Assembly (NCBI RefSeq): GCF_900115345.1
Contig: NZ_FOWC01000011.1
Coordinates: forward strand, 1-64,000
Direction of reading: 5' to 3'
DNA length: 64,000 bases
Origin: Amycolatopsis rubida
GTDB taxonomy: Bacteria; Actinomycetota; Actinomycetes; Mycobacteriales; Pseudonocardiaceae
Every line of letters begins with the position of its first letter. The stretch's first letter is position 1. The notes under the pieces were generated by a model. The model was given only the letters and a program-made list of their open reading frames with translations. It was not told the origin of the DNA and did not search any database. The position numbers and the translations under genes are program-made. This document shows positions 49,854 to 58,749 of the stretch, in pieces.

Positions 49854-50554
49854 GCCTCACCGAGCAGCTGCTGCGCCCGCTTCTGACCTCGCCGGCGAAA
49901 CCGCTGATCACGCACTACGACGACCGGGTCGGCAGCCGGGTCGAGCTGTCCGTGGCGACGATGCAGAACTGGGCCGCGAAAACGGCAAACTGGCTGGTCG
50001 ACGAGTTCGACGTGGAGCAGGGCGACGCCGTCGCGGTGCGGTTGCCCGCGCACTGGCAGACCGCGGGCGTGCTGCTCGGCGCGTGGTGGTGCGGGGCCCG
50101 CGTGGTCGCGGAGCCCGAGGGCGCGCGGGTCGTCTTCACCAGCCCGGACGAGGAGATCGACGCCCCGGCCGTCGCGGTCGTGTCGCTCGACCCGATGGGC
50201 CGCGGCCTGCCGGCGCCGCCGTCCGGGGGAGCGCTCGACTACCTGAGCGAGGCCCGGATGTCGGGCGACCAGTTCTTCCCGATGCAGCCGACGCCCGGCG
50301 ACACCCCCGCGCTCGGTTCCTCCACAGTGGACGAAGTGTGGACGGAAGCCACCGCGCGCGCGGCAAAAATCGGCCTGACCGCAGCGGACCGGGTGTTGTC
50401 CACGATGGACTGGACAGTGCCGGACGGCGTACTCGACGGCCTGCTCGTTCCGCTCGCCGCCAGCGCGCACCTGGTCCAGGTCACCAACGCCGACCCGGCG
50501 AAACTGTCCGCCCGCCGCCAGGCCGAACGCACCACCGCCGACCTGCCCTCGTGA
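49850..50554 (+). CDS. TIGR03089 family protein
   Basis: 234-residue actinobacterial protein related to the N-terminal part of AMP-forming ligases but without the adenylation signature. It has WAAKTANWLVDEF, VAVRLPAHWQTAGVLLGAWW and a GLLVPLAASAHLVQV end. M. tuberculosis keeps the homologue (Rv3268) after the LCP gene, as here. Function is unknown; the conserved neighbourhood suggests a link to cell-wall assembly. The stop is inside a hairpin. Confidence 0.85.
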   Translation: MSLTEQLLRPLLTSPAKPLITHYDDRVGSRVELSVATMQNWAAKTANWLVDEFDVEQGDAVAVRLPAHWQTAGVLLGAWWCGARVVAEPEGARVVFTSPDEEIDAPAVAVVSLDPMGRGLPAPPSGGALDYLSEARMSGDQFFPMQPTPGDTPALGSSTVDEVWTEATARAAKIGLTAADRVLSTMDWTVPDGVLDGLLVPLAASAHLVQVTNADPAKLSARRQAERTTADLPS

Positions 50555-50590
50555 GTGCTGATCACGGCTGGAGCCGTGATCAGCGCTCAC
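50551..50590. terminator. Hairpin at the end of the TIGR03089 gene
   Basis: 18-base arms GTGAGTGCTGATCACGGC / GCCGTGATCAGCGCTCAC (one G-T pair) with a 4-base loop. The left arm includes the stop codon, and the convergent doxX gene ends eight bases later, so it may serve both. Confidence 0.8.
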
Positions 50591-50597
50591 GACACAC

Positions 50598-51026
50598 TCA
50601 GGCGCTCTGCAACTCAAGCGCCCCTTCACGGCGACGCCAGAACAGCACGTGGTCCAGGGACAGCCGTCCGCCATTGAAGCCCAGCGCCAGCGCGGTGAGG
50701 CCGAGCACCAGCACGAGTTCGTAGCCGCCTTCGCCGGTAAGGCCGTGCGCCGCGTGGACCGAGATCAGCGCGCCTGCCATGTTGATCGCATAGCCGATGG
50801 CGACCACCGGCAGCAGGAAGCCGACGACGAACGCGATCGAGCCGAGCAGTTCGAGCACGATCACGAGGAACGCGGAGACGCTCGGCAGCGGGATGCCGAT
50901 CTGGCTGAACATGTCGGCGGTCGCCCCGACGCCGCTGTCCCATTTCTGCAGGCCGTGGGCGAAGAACACCACCGCGATGCCGATCCGGCCGAGCAGCAGC
51001 GCGACGTCCTTGACTCGAGTCAACAT
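50598..51026 (-). CDS. DoxX family membrane protein
   Basis: 142 residues with four membrane helices: RIGIAVVFFAHGLQKW, the conserved AHGxxK pattern of DoxX, then VIVLELLGSIAFVVGFLLP, a third short helix and the final LVLVLGLTALALGF. DoxX proteins are linked to oxidative stress and thiol homeostasis in mycobacteria, though the role is not settled. Single gene, convergent to TIGR03089. Confidence 0.88.
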   Translation of the reverse strand: MLTRVKDVALLLGRIGIAVVFFAHGLQKWDSGVGATADMFSQIGIPLPSVSAFLVIVLELLGSIAFVVGFLLPVVAIGYAINMAGALISVHAAHGLTGEGGYELVLVLGLTALALGFNGGRLSLDHVLFWRRREGALELQSA

Positions 51027-51242
51027 GGAGACAGCTCCCCGATAGGTGAAAATTCAACTGACCAGGCCCACGGTAGGGCACTGAACACCGCCGCGGGGGT
51101 GTCAGCCAGTGATCGACAGGAAACCGACAGGCACCGAAAACTCGCTGTACACCGCGCCCGGTCCGGCGCTACCGTGCCGTTGACCGCGAGTGCGCGCTGC
51201 TCGTGGCCGTGTTTTCGTGTTCCCGACCCGCGAGGAGTCCCG

Positions 51243-51353
51243 ATGCGCCGACAGTCCGATCGACCCCAGTTCGGCCTGTCTCCCGCAGCTGAGGACTCCC
51301 GCACGCATGAAAGCACTGACCATCGGCCTCCTGGCGCACATCGACGCAGGTAA
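51243..51353 (+). CDS. Candidate leader peptide overlapping the resistance gene start
   Basis: A 36-residue frame MRRQSDRPQFGLSPAAEDSR... with a perfect GAGGAG ribosome site six bases before its ATG. It ends 46 bases inside the ribosomal protection gene. The downstream ATG (51307) has a weaker, more distant GAGGA. The geometry is that of a translational attenuator in which ribosome stalling on the leader would change access to the second start. Not tested. Confidence 0.45.
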   Translation: MRRQSDRPQFGLSPAAEDSRTHESTDHRPPGAHRRR

Positions 51354-53211
51354 AACCAGCCTCACCGAACGTCTGCTGTTCGAGACCGGCGTGATCGACC
51401 ACGCCGGCCGGGTCGACGACGGCGACACCCAAACCGATTCGCTCGACCTCGAACGCAGGCGCGGCATCACCATCCAGTCCGCCGTCGTGGCGGTCAGCAC
51501 GCCCGGCCACCGGCTCAGCCTCGTGGACACCCCCGGCCATCCCGATTTCATCGCGGAAGTCGAACGCGCCGTCGGCGTGCTCGACGGCGCGGTGCTCGTG
51601 GTATCCGCGGTGGAAGGGGTGCAAGCACAGACTCGCGTACTGATGCGCACGCTCGTCCGGCTCGGCATTCCGGTACTGGTCTTCGTGAACAAGATCGACC
51701 GCACCGGTGCGCGTGAAGCGTCACTGCTGGAATCCTTGCGCACCAAGCTTTCCCCGCAATGTGTCGCGATGAGCGCCGTAACCGGGATCGGCACCGCTGA
51801 CGCACACCCGACACCGCTCCCCTTCGATGAACGACTCGCTGACCTACTGGCCGGAGATGACGTCTTCGTTGAGTCCTATGTGGCCGGTACAGCGTCCTCA
51901 ATGGATTACCGCAAGGCATTGGCCCGCCAGGTCGCCGCCTCCTCGGTGTATCCGGTCTTCTTCGGTTCGGCAATCACCGGAGCCGGCGTTCGCGACCTCG
52001 TCGCCGGAGTTTACGAACTGCTGCCATCCCGCGAACGCCGTGGAGACGGACCGCTCGACGCCACTGTCTTCAAAATCGAACGCGGCCGTTCCGGCGAGAA
52101 AATCGCTTACCTGCGAATGTTTTCTGGTTCCCTGGCCGCACGGCGGCCGGTGCCTTTCCGGCGCGTCGGCGCGGAAGGCATCGGCCGCCCCACAGCAGTA
52201 CGGGTATTCGAGCACGGCGCGACCCCGGTGTCCGGGGAGGCCCTGGCCGGAGATGTCGCGCGAGTCTGGGGCTTGCCGGAAATCCGGATCGGCGACCGGC
52301 TGGGCGAACGCGCCGACCTTGCCCAGGGCCGGTTCTTCGCCCCGCCCAGCCTGGAAACGCTGGTGCACCCGGTCGATCCGGACCACACCAGTGCGCTGTA
52401 CACCGCGCTGACCCGACTGTCCGAACAGGACCCGCTGATCAGCATCCACCGGCAGGCACAGGAAATCACCGTCCGCTTGTACGGCGAGGTACAGAAGGAG
52501 GTCATCCGGACGACCCTTGCCGAAGAGTTCGGCATCGGCGCCGAGTTCGAGGAATCGCGACCGCTGCTGGTCGAACGTCTGCACGGGACCGGACACCGCG
52601 TGCGCCGCCCCGCTCCGGACGAACGCGTGTTCTTCTGGGCCACTGTCGGACTCCGCGTCGAACCCGGCCCGCCCGGCTCCGGCACCGACTACCGGTTGGA
52701 AGTCGAACTCGGCTCGCTGCCGCTTTCGTTCCACACGGCCATTGAGGACACCGTCCACGAGATCCTGCACGAGGGTTTGCACGGCCGGGAAGTGATCGAC
52801 TGCGCGGTCACCCTCACCGACACCGCGTTCTACCCGCCAGCCAGCACCGCCAGCGATTTCCGCGGCATGACCCGGCTAGTGCTGCGGGAAGCCCTTCGCC
52901 AGGCCGGAACACGCGTGTACGAACCGGTCCACGCGTTCGAACTGGAGGCTCCGGCTTCCGCGATCAGCGCCGTGCTGCGCAAGCTAATCGAACTACGCGC
53001 AGTCCCTGGCGAACCAGTGATCACCGGCGACCGATGCACTGTGGACGGTCATCTCCCAGCTGCCTCCGCACACGAACTGGAACAAGCACTGCCCGCGCTC
53101 ACCCAAGGCGAGGGCACGCTCGGCACAGATTTCGCCGAGTACCGGCTCAAGCCGGGTGGCGGCGGGCCACGTCGAGTTCCGTCCAGCCGCCGTGGGCGGA
53201 CAACAGCGTGA
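51307..53211 (+). CDS. TetM/OtrA-type ribosomal protection GTPase
   Basis: 634-residue EF-G paralogue that removes tetracyclines from the ribosome. G motifs: AHIDAGKTS (10-18), RRGITI (51-56), DTPGH (74-78) and NKID (128-131). The PPASTASDFR segment (about residue 515) corresponds to the TetM domain IV loop (PVSTPADFR), which separates protection proteins from true EF-G; the length matches TetM (639) and OtrA (663). Whether it protects against tetracycline in this host is inferred. The start overlaps a leader ORF; the 3' end overlaps a gene on the other strand by 65 bases. Confidence 0.9.
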   Translation: MKALTIGLLAHIDAGKTSLTERLLFETGVIDHAGRVDDGDTQTDSLDLERRRGITIQSAVVAVSTPGHRLSLVDTPGHPDFIAEVERAVGVLDGAVLVVSAVEGVQAQTRVLMRTLVRLGIPVLVFVNKIDRTGAREASLLESLRTKLSPQCVAMSAVTGIGTADAHPTPLPFDERLADLLAGDDVFVESYVAGTASSMDYRKALARQVAASSVYPVFFGSAITGAGVRDLVAGVYELLPSRERRGDGPLDATVFKIERGRSGEKIAYLRMFSGSLAARRPVPFRRVGAEGIGRPTAVRVFEHGATPVSGEALAGDVARVWGLPEIRIGDRLGERADLAQGRFFAPPSLETLVHPVDPDHTSALYTALTRLSEQDPLISIHRQAQEITVRLYGEVQKEVIRTTLAEEFGIGAEFEESRPLLVERLHGTGHRVRRPAPDERVFFWATVGLRVEPGPPGSGTDYRLEVELGSLPLSFHTAIEDTVHEILHEGLHGREVIDCAVTLTDTAFYPPASTASDFRGMTRLVLREALRQAGTRVYEPVHAFELEAPASAISAVLRKLIELRAVPGEPVITGDRCTVDGHLPAASAHELEQALPALTQGEGTLGTDFAEYRLKPGGGGPRRVPSSRRGRTTA

Positions 53212-53569
53212 GAACGCGCTCCGCGAGGGCCGAAAACCGGCGCAGGTCCTCGTGGAGCGCCTTCGCACGGGCGGAGTCGAGCGGGGCGTGGTCGTCCCAC
53301 CACAGGCAGATGACCGCGCTCGCGCACAGCACGAGCGGCTGAACGAGGTCCGTGAACTCCGCGGACGGCTCGGCCGTTTCCCGGCACGTGCTCTCGATTT
53401 CGTCGCAGGCGTCGAGCAGCTCGCGCAACGGACCCACCGCGCCGGACGGGGTGCCGTCCCACGACGCGGTGGGCCACGCGCGGTCGCTCAGCTCGAGCCA
53501 GAGCCGCCATCCGGCGACCAGCTCGGCCTCGTCGTGCGGCGTCCAGGTGTCGGGGAGCAGCCAGAACAT
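53147..53569 (-). CDS. Hypothetical protein, about 140 residues
   Basis: 140 residues, mostly helical, starting MFWLLPDTWTPHDEAELVAG, with two cysteines in DACDEIESTCRE and the pattern AVICLWWDDHAPLDSARAKALHEDL. No signal peptide. Third-position GC bias fits a real gene. It overlaps the ribosomal protection gene by 65 bases at the 3' ends, which is long; one of the two C-termini may be wrong. Family not recognised. Confidence 0.65.
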   Translation of the reverse strand: MFWLLPDTWTPHDEAELVAGWRLWLELSDRAWPTASWDGTPSGAVGPLRELLDACDEIESTCRETAEPSAEFTDLVQPLVLCASAVICLWWDDHAPLDSARAKALHEDLRRFSALAERVLTLLSAHGGWTELDVARRHPA

Positions 53570-53653
53570 GTCACCGACTGTGACATCGGAGCCGGAGTCC
53601 GCACAACCGAGCCGGCGAAAGTGTTCGCGTTTTTACCCCGGGGCGGGGGTATC

Positions 53654-54583
53654 TCAGCTGATCACCGGGGGCACGAACGTGCAGTTGGGCTTTTTCGCGT
53701 GCTGCGGGTCGAGCGCGTTGAGCACCTCGCGCTGCGCGATCGGGTCGTAGGTGATGCCGAGGTGGTCGGTGTAGTCGAGCCCGCAGACGTCCTGGAGGAC
53801 GAGGTTCTTCACGTTGGGCGCGGGCTTGAGGAAGGCGTTGGCGTACGGGGTGACAACGTCGTCATACCTGGTCTGGATCACGGTGTAGTCGATGCCCGGA
53901 ACCGTGTCTCCACCCGCGTTGAGGTCCTTGAGGAACGCCGATCCGGTCGACTGCTCATTGCAAGCCGCACAAGCCGCGCCGACAAGATCGCGCGCAGGCG
54001 GGATGGCCTGGATCGCGGTGAGCAGACCGAACAGGCTGGTGCCGTAATTGGACGGAGACAGCCCGATCAGCTTGCCGATCTTGCTCGCGCCGCCGAGGTA
54101 CTTGATCCAGTAGCGCGGGTTCATCCCGCCCTGCGAATGCCCGACGACGTCGAGCTTCGAGGCCCCCGTGGCCTGGAGGATCTTGTCCCCGAAGGTCGCG
54201 AGCTGGCCGGCCGTACCGGCCACCGGCCCCACCGTCTGCAGAAACGCCCCCGGCGACCCGCCGAAGTTCCCCGCGAACACGCAGTACCCCTCGTCGGCGA
54301 GCCGCTGGGAGAGATTCGCCCAGTTCTCGTACGCGTTGGCCGTGGTGCCGTTGGACAGCAGCACCGGGTTCGGATGCTCCGCGGAAGGCTTGCAGTTCCA
54401 GTCGTTGGCCCCCGGCGGCGCGATCGTCGGCTGCCCGACCGAGTAGATCGCCGCGGCGATGATGTTCGGCTGCACCGGACCGGCCGGTTCTTTCCCGGTC
54501 GCTGCCACCGCGGTGCCCCCGCCGAGCGCGACTACCGCCGCTGCCAGGAGGACCATGCCCCGTCCGAACGCGCGTACGCCCAT
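53654..54583 (-). CDS. Secreted lipase (alpha/beta hydrolase)
   Basis: 309 residues with a signal peptide (MVLLAAAVVALGGGTAVAA) and a lipase fold: PVLLSNGTTANAYENW near the first strand, nucleophile elbow GHSQGG, YDDVVTPYANAF with the acid, and DHLGITYDP carrying the His. Four or more cysteines may pair outside the cell. It resembles class 2 triacylglycerol lipases of actinomycetes. Monocistronic; ATG at 54583. Confidence 0.88.
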   Translation of the reverse strand: MGVRAFGRGMVLLAAAVVALGGGTAVAATGKEPAGPVQPNIIAAAIYSVGQPTIAPPGANDWNCKPSAEHPNPVLLSNGTTANAYENWANLSQRLADEGYCVFAGNFGGSPGAFLQTVGPVAGTAGQLATFGDKILQATGASKLDVVGHSQGGMNPRYWIKYLGGASKIGKLIGLSPSNYGTSLFGLLTAIQAIPPARDLVGAACAACNEQSTGSAFLKDLNAGGDTVPGIDYTVIQTRYDDVVTPYANAFLKPAPNVKNLVLQDVCGLDYTDHLGITYDPIAQREVLNALDPQHAKKPNCTFVPPVIS

Positions 54584-54658
54584 TCCGTTTCACCTCTCTG
54601 TGAACCCGACGCCTTGGTTAACGCGGAACACGAGAAAGGGAAACGCGGTTACTAGTTT

Positions 54659-55393
54659 TTATCGCAAACTGGCGAGCGCGCGGTTCACCGCATCGATCAA
54701 GGACGCCCGGTTTCCCGGGCAGACACTGATCTGCGCCTCGCCGCCGTTGGCACGCTGAAAGCTCAGCACCCGCCCGCGCCCGCTCAGATCGATGACCGAC
54801 AACGGCGAACTGTACCTCCGCTCGCCCCGCCCGTCCCGTACCGCGGCATGCAACTGATGCACCGCATCGCGCGGCACGCGCATCAGGTATCGCAGCTCGT
54901 CCGCCTCGCCGCCCTCCTCGGCCAGCGGATCCGCCCCGCCGTTGTCGTAGTACTCCCGGTTGATTCGCATCACCCGAACCGCCGCCGGAGGACATTCCGG
55001 CATCGCCATGACCAGACAAGCCGCAAGCTCATCCGGCGACACCGGATCCAGCTGAACGAACTCCGCGTCCGTAATCAACCGAACGGCGTCAGGTTTGGTC
55101 GCCGCGACAAGAATCGCGCCGTTGTCCTCTTGGTGGGTGCCGAAGTCAGTCCACCCGTACACCTCATGCCGCGCGGTAGCGAGCAGTTTGAGCGTGCCAC
55201 GCAACGCATCCGCCGCCTCGCCAAGCTCGTTGAGGAGCTCCCGCGTCCGCTTCGCCCGCTCGGCCGCGCCTTCCTCGGTGAGGTACATCGGGGTGTCCTC
55301 GACCACGACCGGTACTTTCCCGAGGTCCGCACCGTGCCAAAGCGCCAAAAACACCGACCGCGGCATCCGCAGCGGCCTGTCGATGATCGTCAT
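54659..55393 (-). CDS. EspG-like type VII secretion-associated protein
   Basis: 244 residues resembling the ESX-secretion-associated EspG family, which act as cytosolic chaperones for PE/PPE-type substrates: a mixed alpha/beta start (MTIIDRPLRMPRSVFLALWH), an ELGEAADALRGTLKLLA helix, and a C-terminal SLIDAVNRALASL. The ATG at 55393 has GAGGGG upstream. It follows directly after the glycine-rich WxG-type gene, matching a chaperone-substrate pair. No secretion machinery (EccB-E) is in the window. Confidence 0.75.
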   Translation of the reverse strand: MTIIDRPLRMPRSVFLALWHGADLGKVPVVVEDTPMYLTEEGAAERAKRTRELLNELGEAADALRGTLKLLATARHEVYGWTDFGTHQEDNGAILVAATKPDAVRLITDAEFVQLDPVSPDELAACLVMAMPECPPAAVRVMRINREYYDNGGADPLAEEGGEADELRYLMRVPRDAVHQLHAAVRDGRGERRYSSPLSVIDLSGRGRVLSFQRANGGEAQISVCPGNRASLIDAVNRALASLR

Positions 55394-55401
55394 CGAGCCC
55401 C

Positions 55402-56850
55402 TCAACCACCAATCGTCGGGGGCGTCGGAGGCAACCCAGTGCGGGGATCGAGAGCCCGCTCGCCGTTCTCGTCGACGAGCGAGAACGCGGAGTCGTCGTC
55501 GATTCCGTACTTGCGCTGGTGTTCTTTGTCTTCCTCGCCTTTGCCTTTTCCCGCGCCGGCCATGCCACCCATTCCCGGGCTTCCCTTGGCCCCACCCGCG
55601 CCCTTCCCCGCCGCCCCGCGGGCCGCCGCTTCTTCACCCGCGCCCACGCCGGCCCCGGCACCTACGCCTGCACCCCCGCCAAGCCGAGCCACGATCCCTC
55701 CACTGCGGCCTCCGGCTTCGCTTCCGGCATCGCTTCCGCCGCCGAGCAGCCCGAACCCGCCCGGCGTCCAGCCGCTGTTGCCACTCCCGCCCCCAGCGCC
55801 CCAGGAGGTCGGCGTCGCTGCCGGCGGGGTCCAGTTCGTTCCGCCAACCCGATCAACCGACGGTGGAGTCCACCCAGCCGTCGAAGTCCCGTCGTTGTCC
55901 CCCGGCACTCCGCTACCCGGCGGCACTGTGACACCTCCCGACGGGAACGACACCCCACCGGCCCCGCCAGTAGCCCCAGACCCACTGGTTTCTGGCCCGC
56001 TAGCTCCCGGCCCGCTTGCTCCCGGTCCTCCGCTGGCTCCCGGCCAGCTCCCCGGCCCGCCAACGGTTCCCGGCCCACTCCCGAGCCCACCGCTGGCCCC
56101 CGGACCACTCCCCGGCCCACCAGAATCCTGCCCAGGTTTTTGAGAGGCCCTCTCGTGCGACCCGGTCTTGCTCTTGGCGCGATCGCCACCGGAGTCGATC
56201 GTGAGATTCTGCCCGTCGAACCCGGACACCTGACCGTAATCGCTATTCAGCCCCTGACCGTTGGCCCTGGCCTGGTCAGCGTACTTCTGATACCGCTCGA
56301 CATTGTGATTGGCGGCAGCGTTGTACTCGTTGATCTGCTTCTCGGTGTCGGTGTCCCAAGGAGTCCCCTGGTCCCAAAGATTCTTGTGCGGAGGCGCCGG
56401 AGGCATCGCCTGCAACGCGATCTTCATGTCGTTGTAGCCGTGCGTGGTGTCGACCAGCTTCTGCCCATTGACCACATATGCCTGCGCGGAGGTGGAAGAC
56501 GCGTCGGATAACGGCCTTAACCGGGCCCGAGCCGCATCCGCGCCGTCGCCGGTCCAGACAGATTCCAGCATAGTGGTGATCTGCTGCGCGTCGTCGCTGT
56601 TCTGGTTGTGCTCCTGGATCATCTTCCGCACCGTGGAACTACCACTGTCCCACGACGAAGTGCCCGGCCCTTGCTGAACCTGCTGCACAATCGCAGGTGC
56701 CGGAAGGGCTTGATCACCGAGATTTCCGTGGTAGAAGTCGGAAAACCAGTTCCCCGCGTCCTTGAGCCGGTCGTTGACCCAGTCATCCGCGTCACCAATC
56801 CGGTCGCCGATCCACTGGGCTCCCTCGCCGATGAAGTCGAAGAACCCCAT
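55402..56850 (-). CDS. Glycine-rich WxG-type (PPE-like) putative secreted protein
   Basis: 482 residues. The first 200 are helical and contain the WxG turn ESVWTGDGADAARARL (about 95-110), as in WXG100/PPE-type substrates. Residues about 225-440 are low complexity, full of GP, GS and GA repeats (GPGSGPGASGGLGSGPG) with a proline-rich middle. The end is polar (KYGIDDDSAFSLVDENGERALDPRTG). No signal peptide. Likely exported by a type VII system encoded elsewhere; the EspG-like partner starts nine bases after its stop. Confidence 0.75.
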   Translation of the reverse strand: MGFFDFIGEGAQWIGDRIGDADDWVNDRLKDAGNWFSDFYHGNLGDQALPAPAIVQQVQQGPGTSSWDSGSSTVRKMIQEHNQNSDDAQQITTMLESVWTGDGADAARARLRPLSDASSTSAQAYVVNGQKLVDTTHGYNDMKIALQAMPPAPPHKNLWDQGTPWDTDTEKQINEYNAAANHNVERYQKYADQARANGQGLNSDYGQVSGFDGQNLTIDSGGDRAKSKTGSHERASQKPGQDSGGPGSGPGASGGLGSGPGTVGGPGSWPGASGGPGASGPGASGPETSGSGATGGAGGVSFPSGGVTVPPGSGVPGDNDGTSTAGWTPPSVDRVGGTNWTPPAATPTSWGAGGGSGNSGWTPGGFGLLGGGSDAGSEAGGRSGGIVARLGGGAGVGAGAGVGAGEEAAARGAAGKGAGGAKGSPGMGGMAGAGKGKGEEDKEHQRKYGIDDDSAFSLVDENGERALDPRTGLPPTPPTIGG

Positions 56851-56853
56851 CGG

Positions 56854-57495
56854 TCATGCACCTGCCTTTTGCTTCAGGTTGGTGATCACCATGTCCGCAA
56901 CGACCGCCGCCGCATCACATGGGTCTTTCTTGCCGATCTGCGAATAGCCAAGTGAGACCGATGCGTCAATTGTTTTCTGATCACTTATGCCAACAGTAAC
57001 TTGACAGAATGAATCTGTCGTTGCTTGCTGCTTATAAACTGAAGCAGCTACAGCTGGAAGGCCTTGAATAGGGGACAACGGATGCCATCTTTTCGCCTGC
57101 GGCTTTGTGTTCGCATATGCCGCGCTTAACCCGTCCGAAACCTTGGTCGTATAGAGCACCGTGGCCAATGAGCCAGTGTCCCTGTTGGACCAGTGACACT
57201 CTGTCCCCAGTGCCGGGTTGTCGGCATGTTCACCCTGCGTCGGCTTCCCGACAAGAGTTTTCACTTGCTCCGGAGTAAGCGCACCGTCACACGGATGCAC
57301 GGACAACACCGATTCCGGCAATGGATGCTCCACCTTTGGAGCACCCGCATACGGCAAGGTCTTGCCCGATGCGGAAGATGGCGGCGGAGCATTCGTCGCG
57401 TCAGGGGCAGGACTTGGCGCTGAACCGCCGGAACACCCCGCCAGCAGTACAGCCGTCACAACACTGACAATCGAGACCGAGAACCGCATCCTCAT
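56854..57495 (-). CDS. DUF3558 lipoprotein, intact copy
   Basis: 213 residues: signal peptide with lipobox LAGC (Cys20), a linker rich in P, S and A, then the DUF3558 domain (HPCDGALTPEQVKTLVG, ALGTECHWSN, FCQVTVGIS, DPCDAAAVVADMVITNLK). Three cysteines probably form conserved pairs. The ATG overlaps the helical gene's stop (ATGA). It is the only one of four DUF3558 copies here that is open. Codons are less GC-biased than in most of the window. Function unknown. Confidence 0.88.
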   Translation of the reverse strand: MRMRFSVSIVSVVTAVLLAGCSGGSAPSPAPDATNAPPPSSASGKTLPYAGAPKVEHPLPESVLSVHPCDGALTPEQVKTLVGKPTQGEHADNPALGTECHWSNRDTGSLATVLYTTKVSDGLSAAYANTKPQAKRWHPLSPIQGLPAVAASVYKQQATTDSFCQVTVGISDQKTIDASVSLGYSQIGKKDPCDAAAVVADMVITNLKQKAGA

Positions 57496-57965
57496 CCGAG
57501 CAACCCCTTTCCCTGCTCGCTGTTTCCGACAGCCTTCACGTCCACGGCCGCCTGGCCGTCCGATTCGCTGACAATGCCCAACGCCTTCTCCAAGCGTCCG
57601 ATCAGCTCCGTGACGTACCGCAACATGGCATCCAGCGAATCTCTGCCCGTCGAGAAAGTGGTGACCGCCTGCTGGTTGAATCCCGCGCTTCCGGGGTCCG
57701 GCGACGGCGGGGTGAGCCTGGCCAGCGCTTGCGCATCCGGCTGCATCTTCGCCACGTTTTCCCTGAGTCTCTTCGCCCGATCGAGGAGCGAACGGGCCTC
57801 ATCAGGACTCAAGGTGAATCCGGCACCCGTCTTCGTGGCAGATGCCACCACAGCAGCGTCCGACACCCCCTGGGCGACGTTCAACGCCGTGCCCACGACG
57901 GTGATCGGCAGCCCGGTCAGCCATCCGGTCGTTTCTATCGCCTTCCCCAGGCCGTTCTCAGCCAT
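57492..57965 (-). CDS. Helical small protein linked to a DUF3558 lipoprotein
   Basis: 157 residues, first gene of the helical-DUF3558-WxG-EspG cluster. It has a hydrophobic start (GWLTGLPITVVGTALNVAQG), a pair of long helices (SPDEARSLLDRAKRLRENVA and RDSLDAMLRYVTELIGRLEK) and a polar tail with AVDVKAVGNSEQGKG. It resembles PE/ESX-type helical hairpins in shape, but I see no WxG. Two remnants of it lie upstream (58750-58866 and 59526-59582). Confidence 0.75.
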   Translation of the reverse strand: MAENGLGKAIETTGWLTGLPITVVGTALNVAQGVSDAAVVASATKTGAGFTLSPDEARSLLDRAKRLRENVAKMQPDAQALARLTPPSPDPGSAGFNQQAVTTFSTGRDSLDAMLRYVTELIGRLEKALGIVSESDGQAAVDVKAVGNSEQGKGLLG

Positions 57966-57995
57966 GCCTGCCCCTCCCGTGCCTGCGCACCGCCT

Positions 57996-58096
57996 CTCGA
58001 CCAGGCAACCAGTCCCGAGGCCCCTCCGGATGCCACTGTAACCAACTGCTCACAGCGGGGTGGCGGGAACAGGCAAACTCACCCCACTGTGCGCTA
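57996..58096 (-). repeat. Duplicated upstream region, copy 1
   Basis: Upstream region of the helical gene. GTAACCAACTGCTCACAGCG and flanking blocks recur at 59609-59711. The region is likely to hold the promoter of the cluster. Confidence 0.75.
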
Positions 58097-58144
58097 GGTC
58101 AAACAGAGCAAACTGCTGCACGCCGCCCGCGACGCGAGCCAGGG

Positions 58145-58749
58145 TCAGGTGCCCGCCTTCTGCTTGAGGTTAGCGATCACCACACCCGCGACCGTTGCGC
58201 GGCATCACACGGATCCTGCCTGCCGCCCTCGATACTTATCGGTAATGCCGACCGTTACCTGGCAAGCATCCCGTTGCCCCGGACCGCTGGAAGTAGAATG
58301 AGCGACAGCGGGGAGACCTTGAACAGCGGGAAGCGAGCGCCAAACTTTCGCCGACCTTCTGGTATTGGCATAGACAGCACTCAGACTGCCAGCTTTCGTG
58401 GCGTACAGCGTCAGAACCAAAGCACCAGTATTCTCGTTCAACCACTTGGACTCGGCACCCAGCGCAGGAACGACGGCATGCACTCCCTGCGGCCGCATGC
58501 GGAAACCTCGTTGATTTGCGCCGATGTGCGCGCACCATCACACGGATGCCCAGACAGCGCAGACCCCGGAAGCGGTTTCTCAACCTTAGGAGCGCCCGCG
58601 TAGGGCAAGATCTACCCAGCCGCCGGCGAAGATGCAAAAGCACGAGCTGAACCGGATTCGGAATTCGGTTCAAACCACCAGATCACGTCGCGACCAAAGC
58701 GGCCACCGCGACCGCACCAGCAGTCACGAGAAACAGCTAATCCTTCGGA
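58145..58749 (-). pseudogene. Decayed DUF3558 lipoprotein, copy 2
   Basis: Traces on the minus strand: a signal-like run AVAVAALVAT, then TGA where the lipobox cysteine codon would be, followed by SGG; later an in-frame TAG just before LPYAGAPKVEKPLPGS and HPCDGA; a frameshift near 58490; then ALGAESKWLNENTGALVLTL and AVQGLPAVAHS, CQVTVGI; another shift and VVIANLKQKAGT to TGA at 58145. It parallels the intact copy from end to end, so this is a dead paralogue. Confidence 0.85.
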
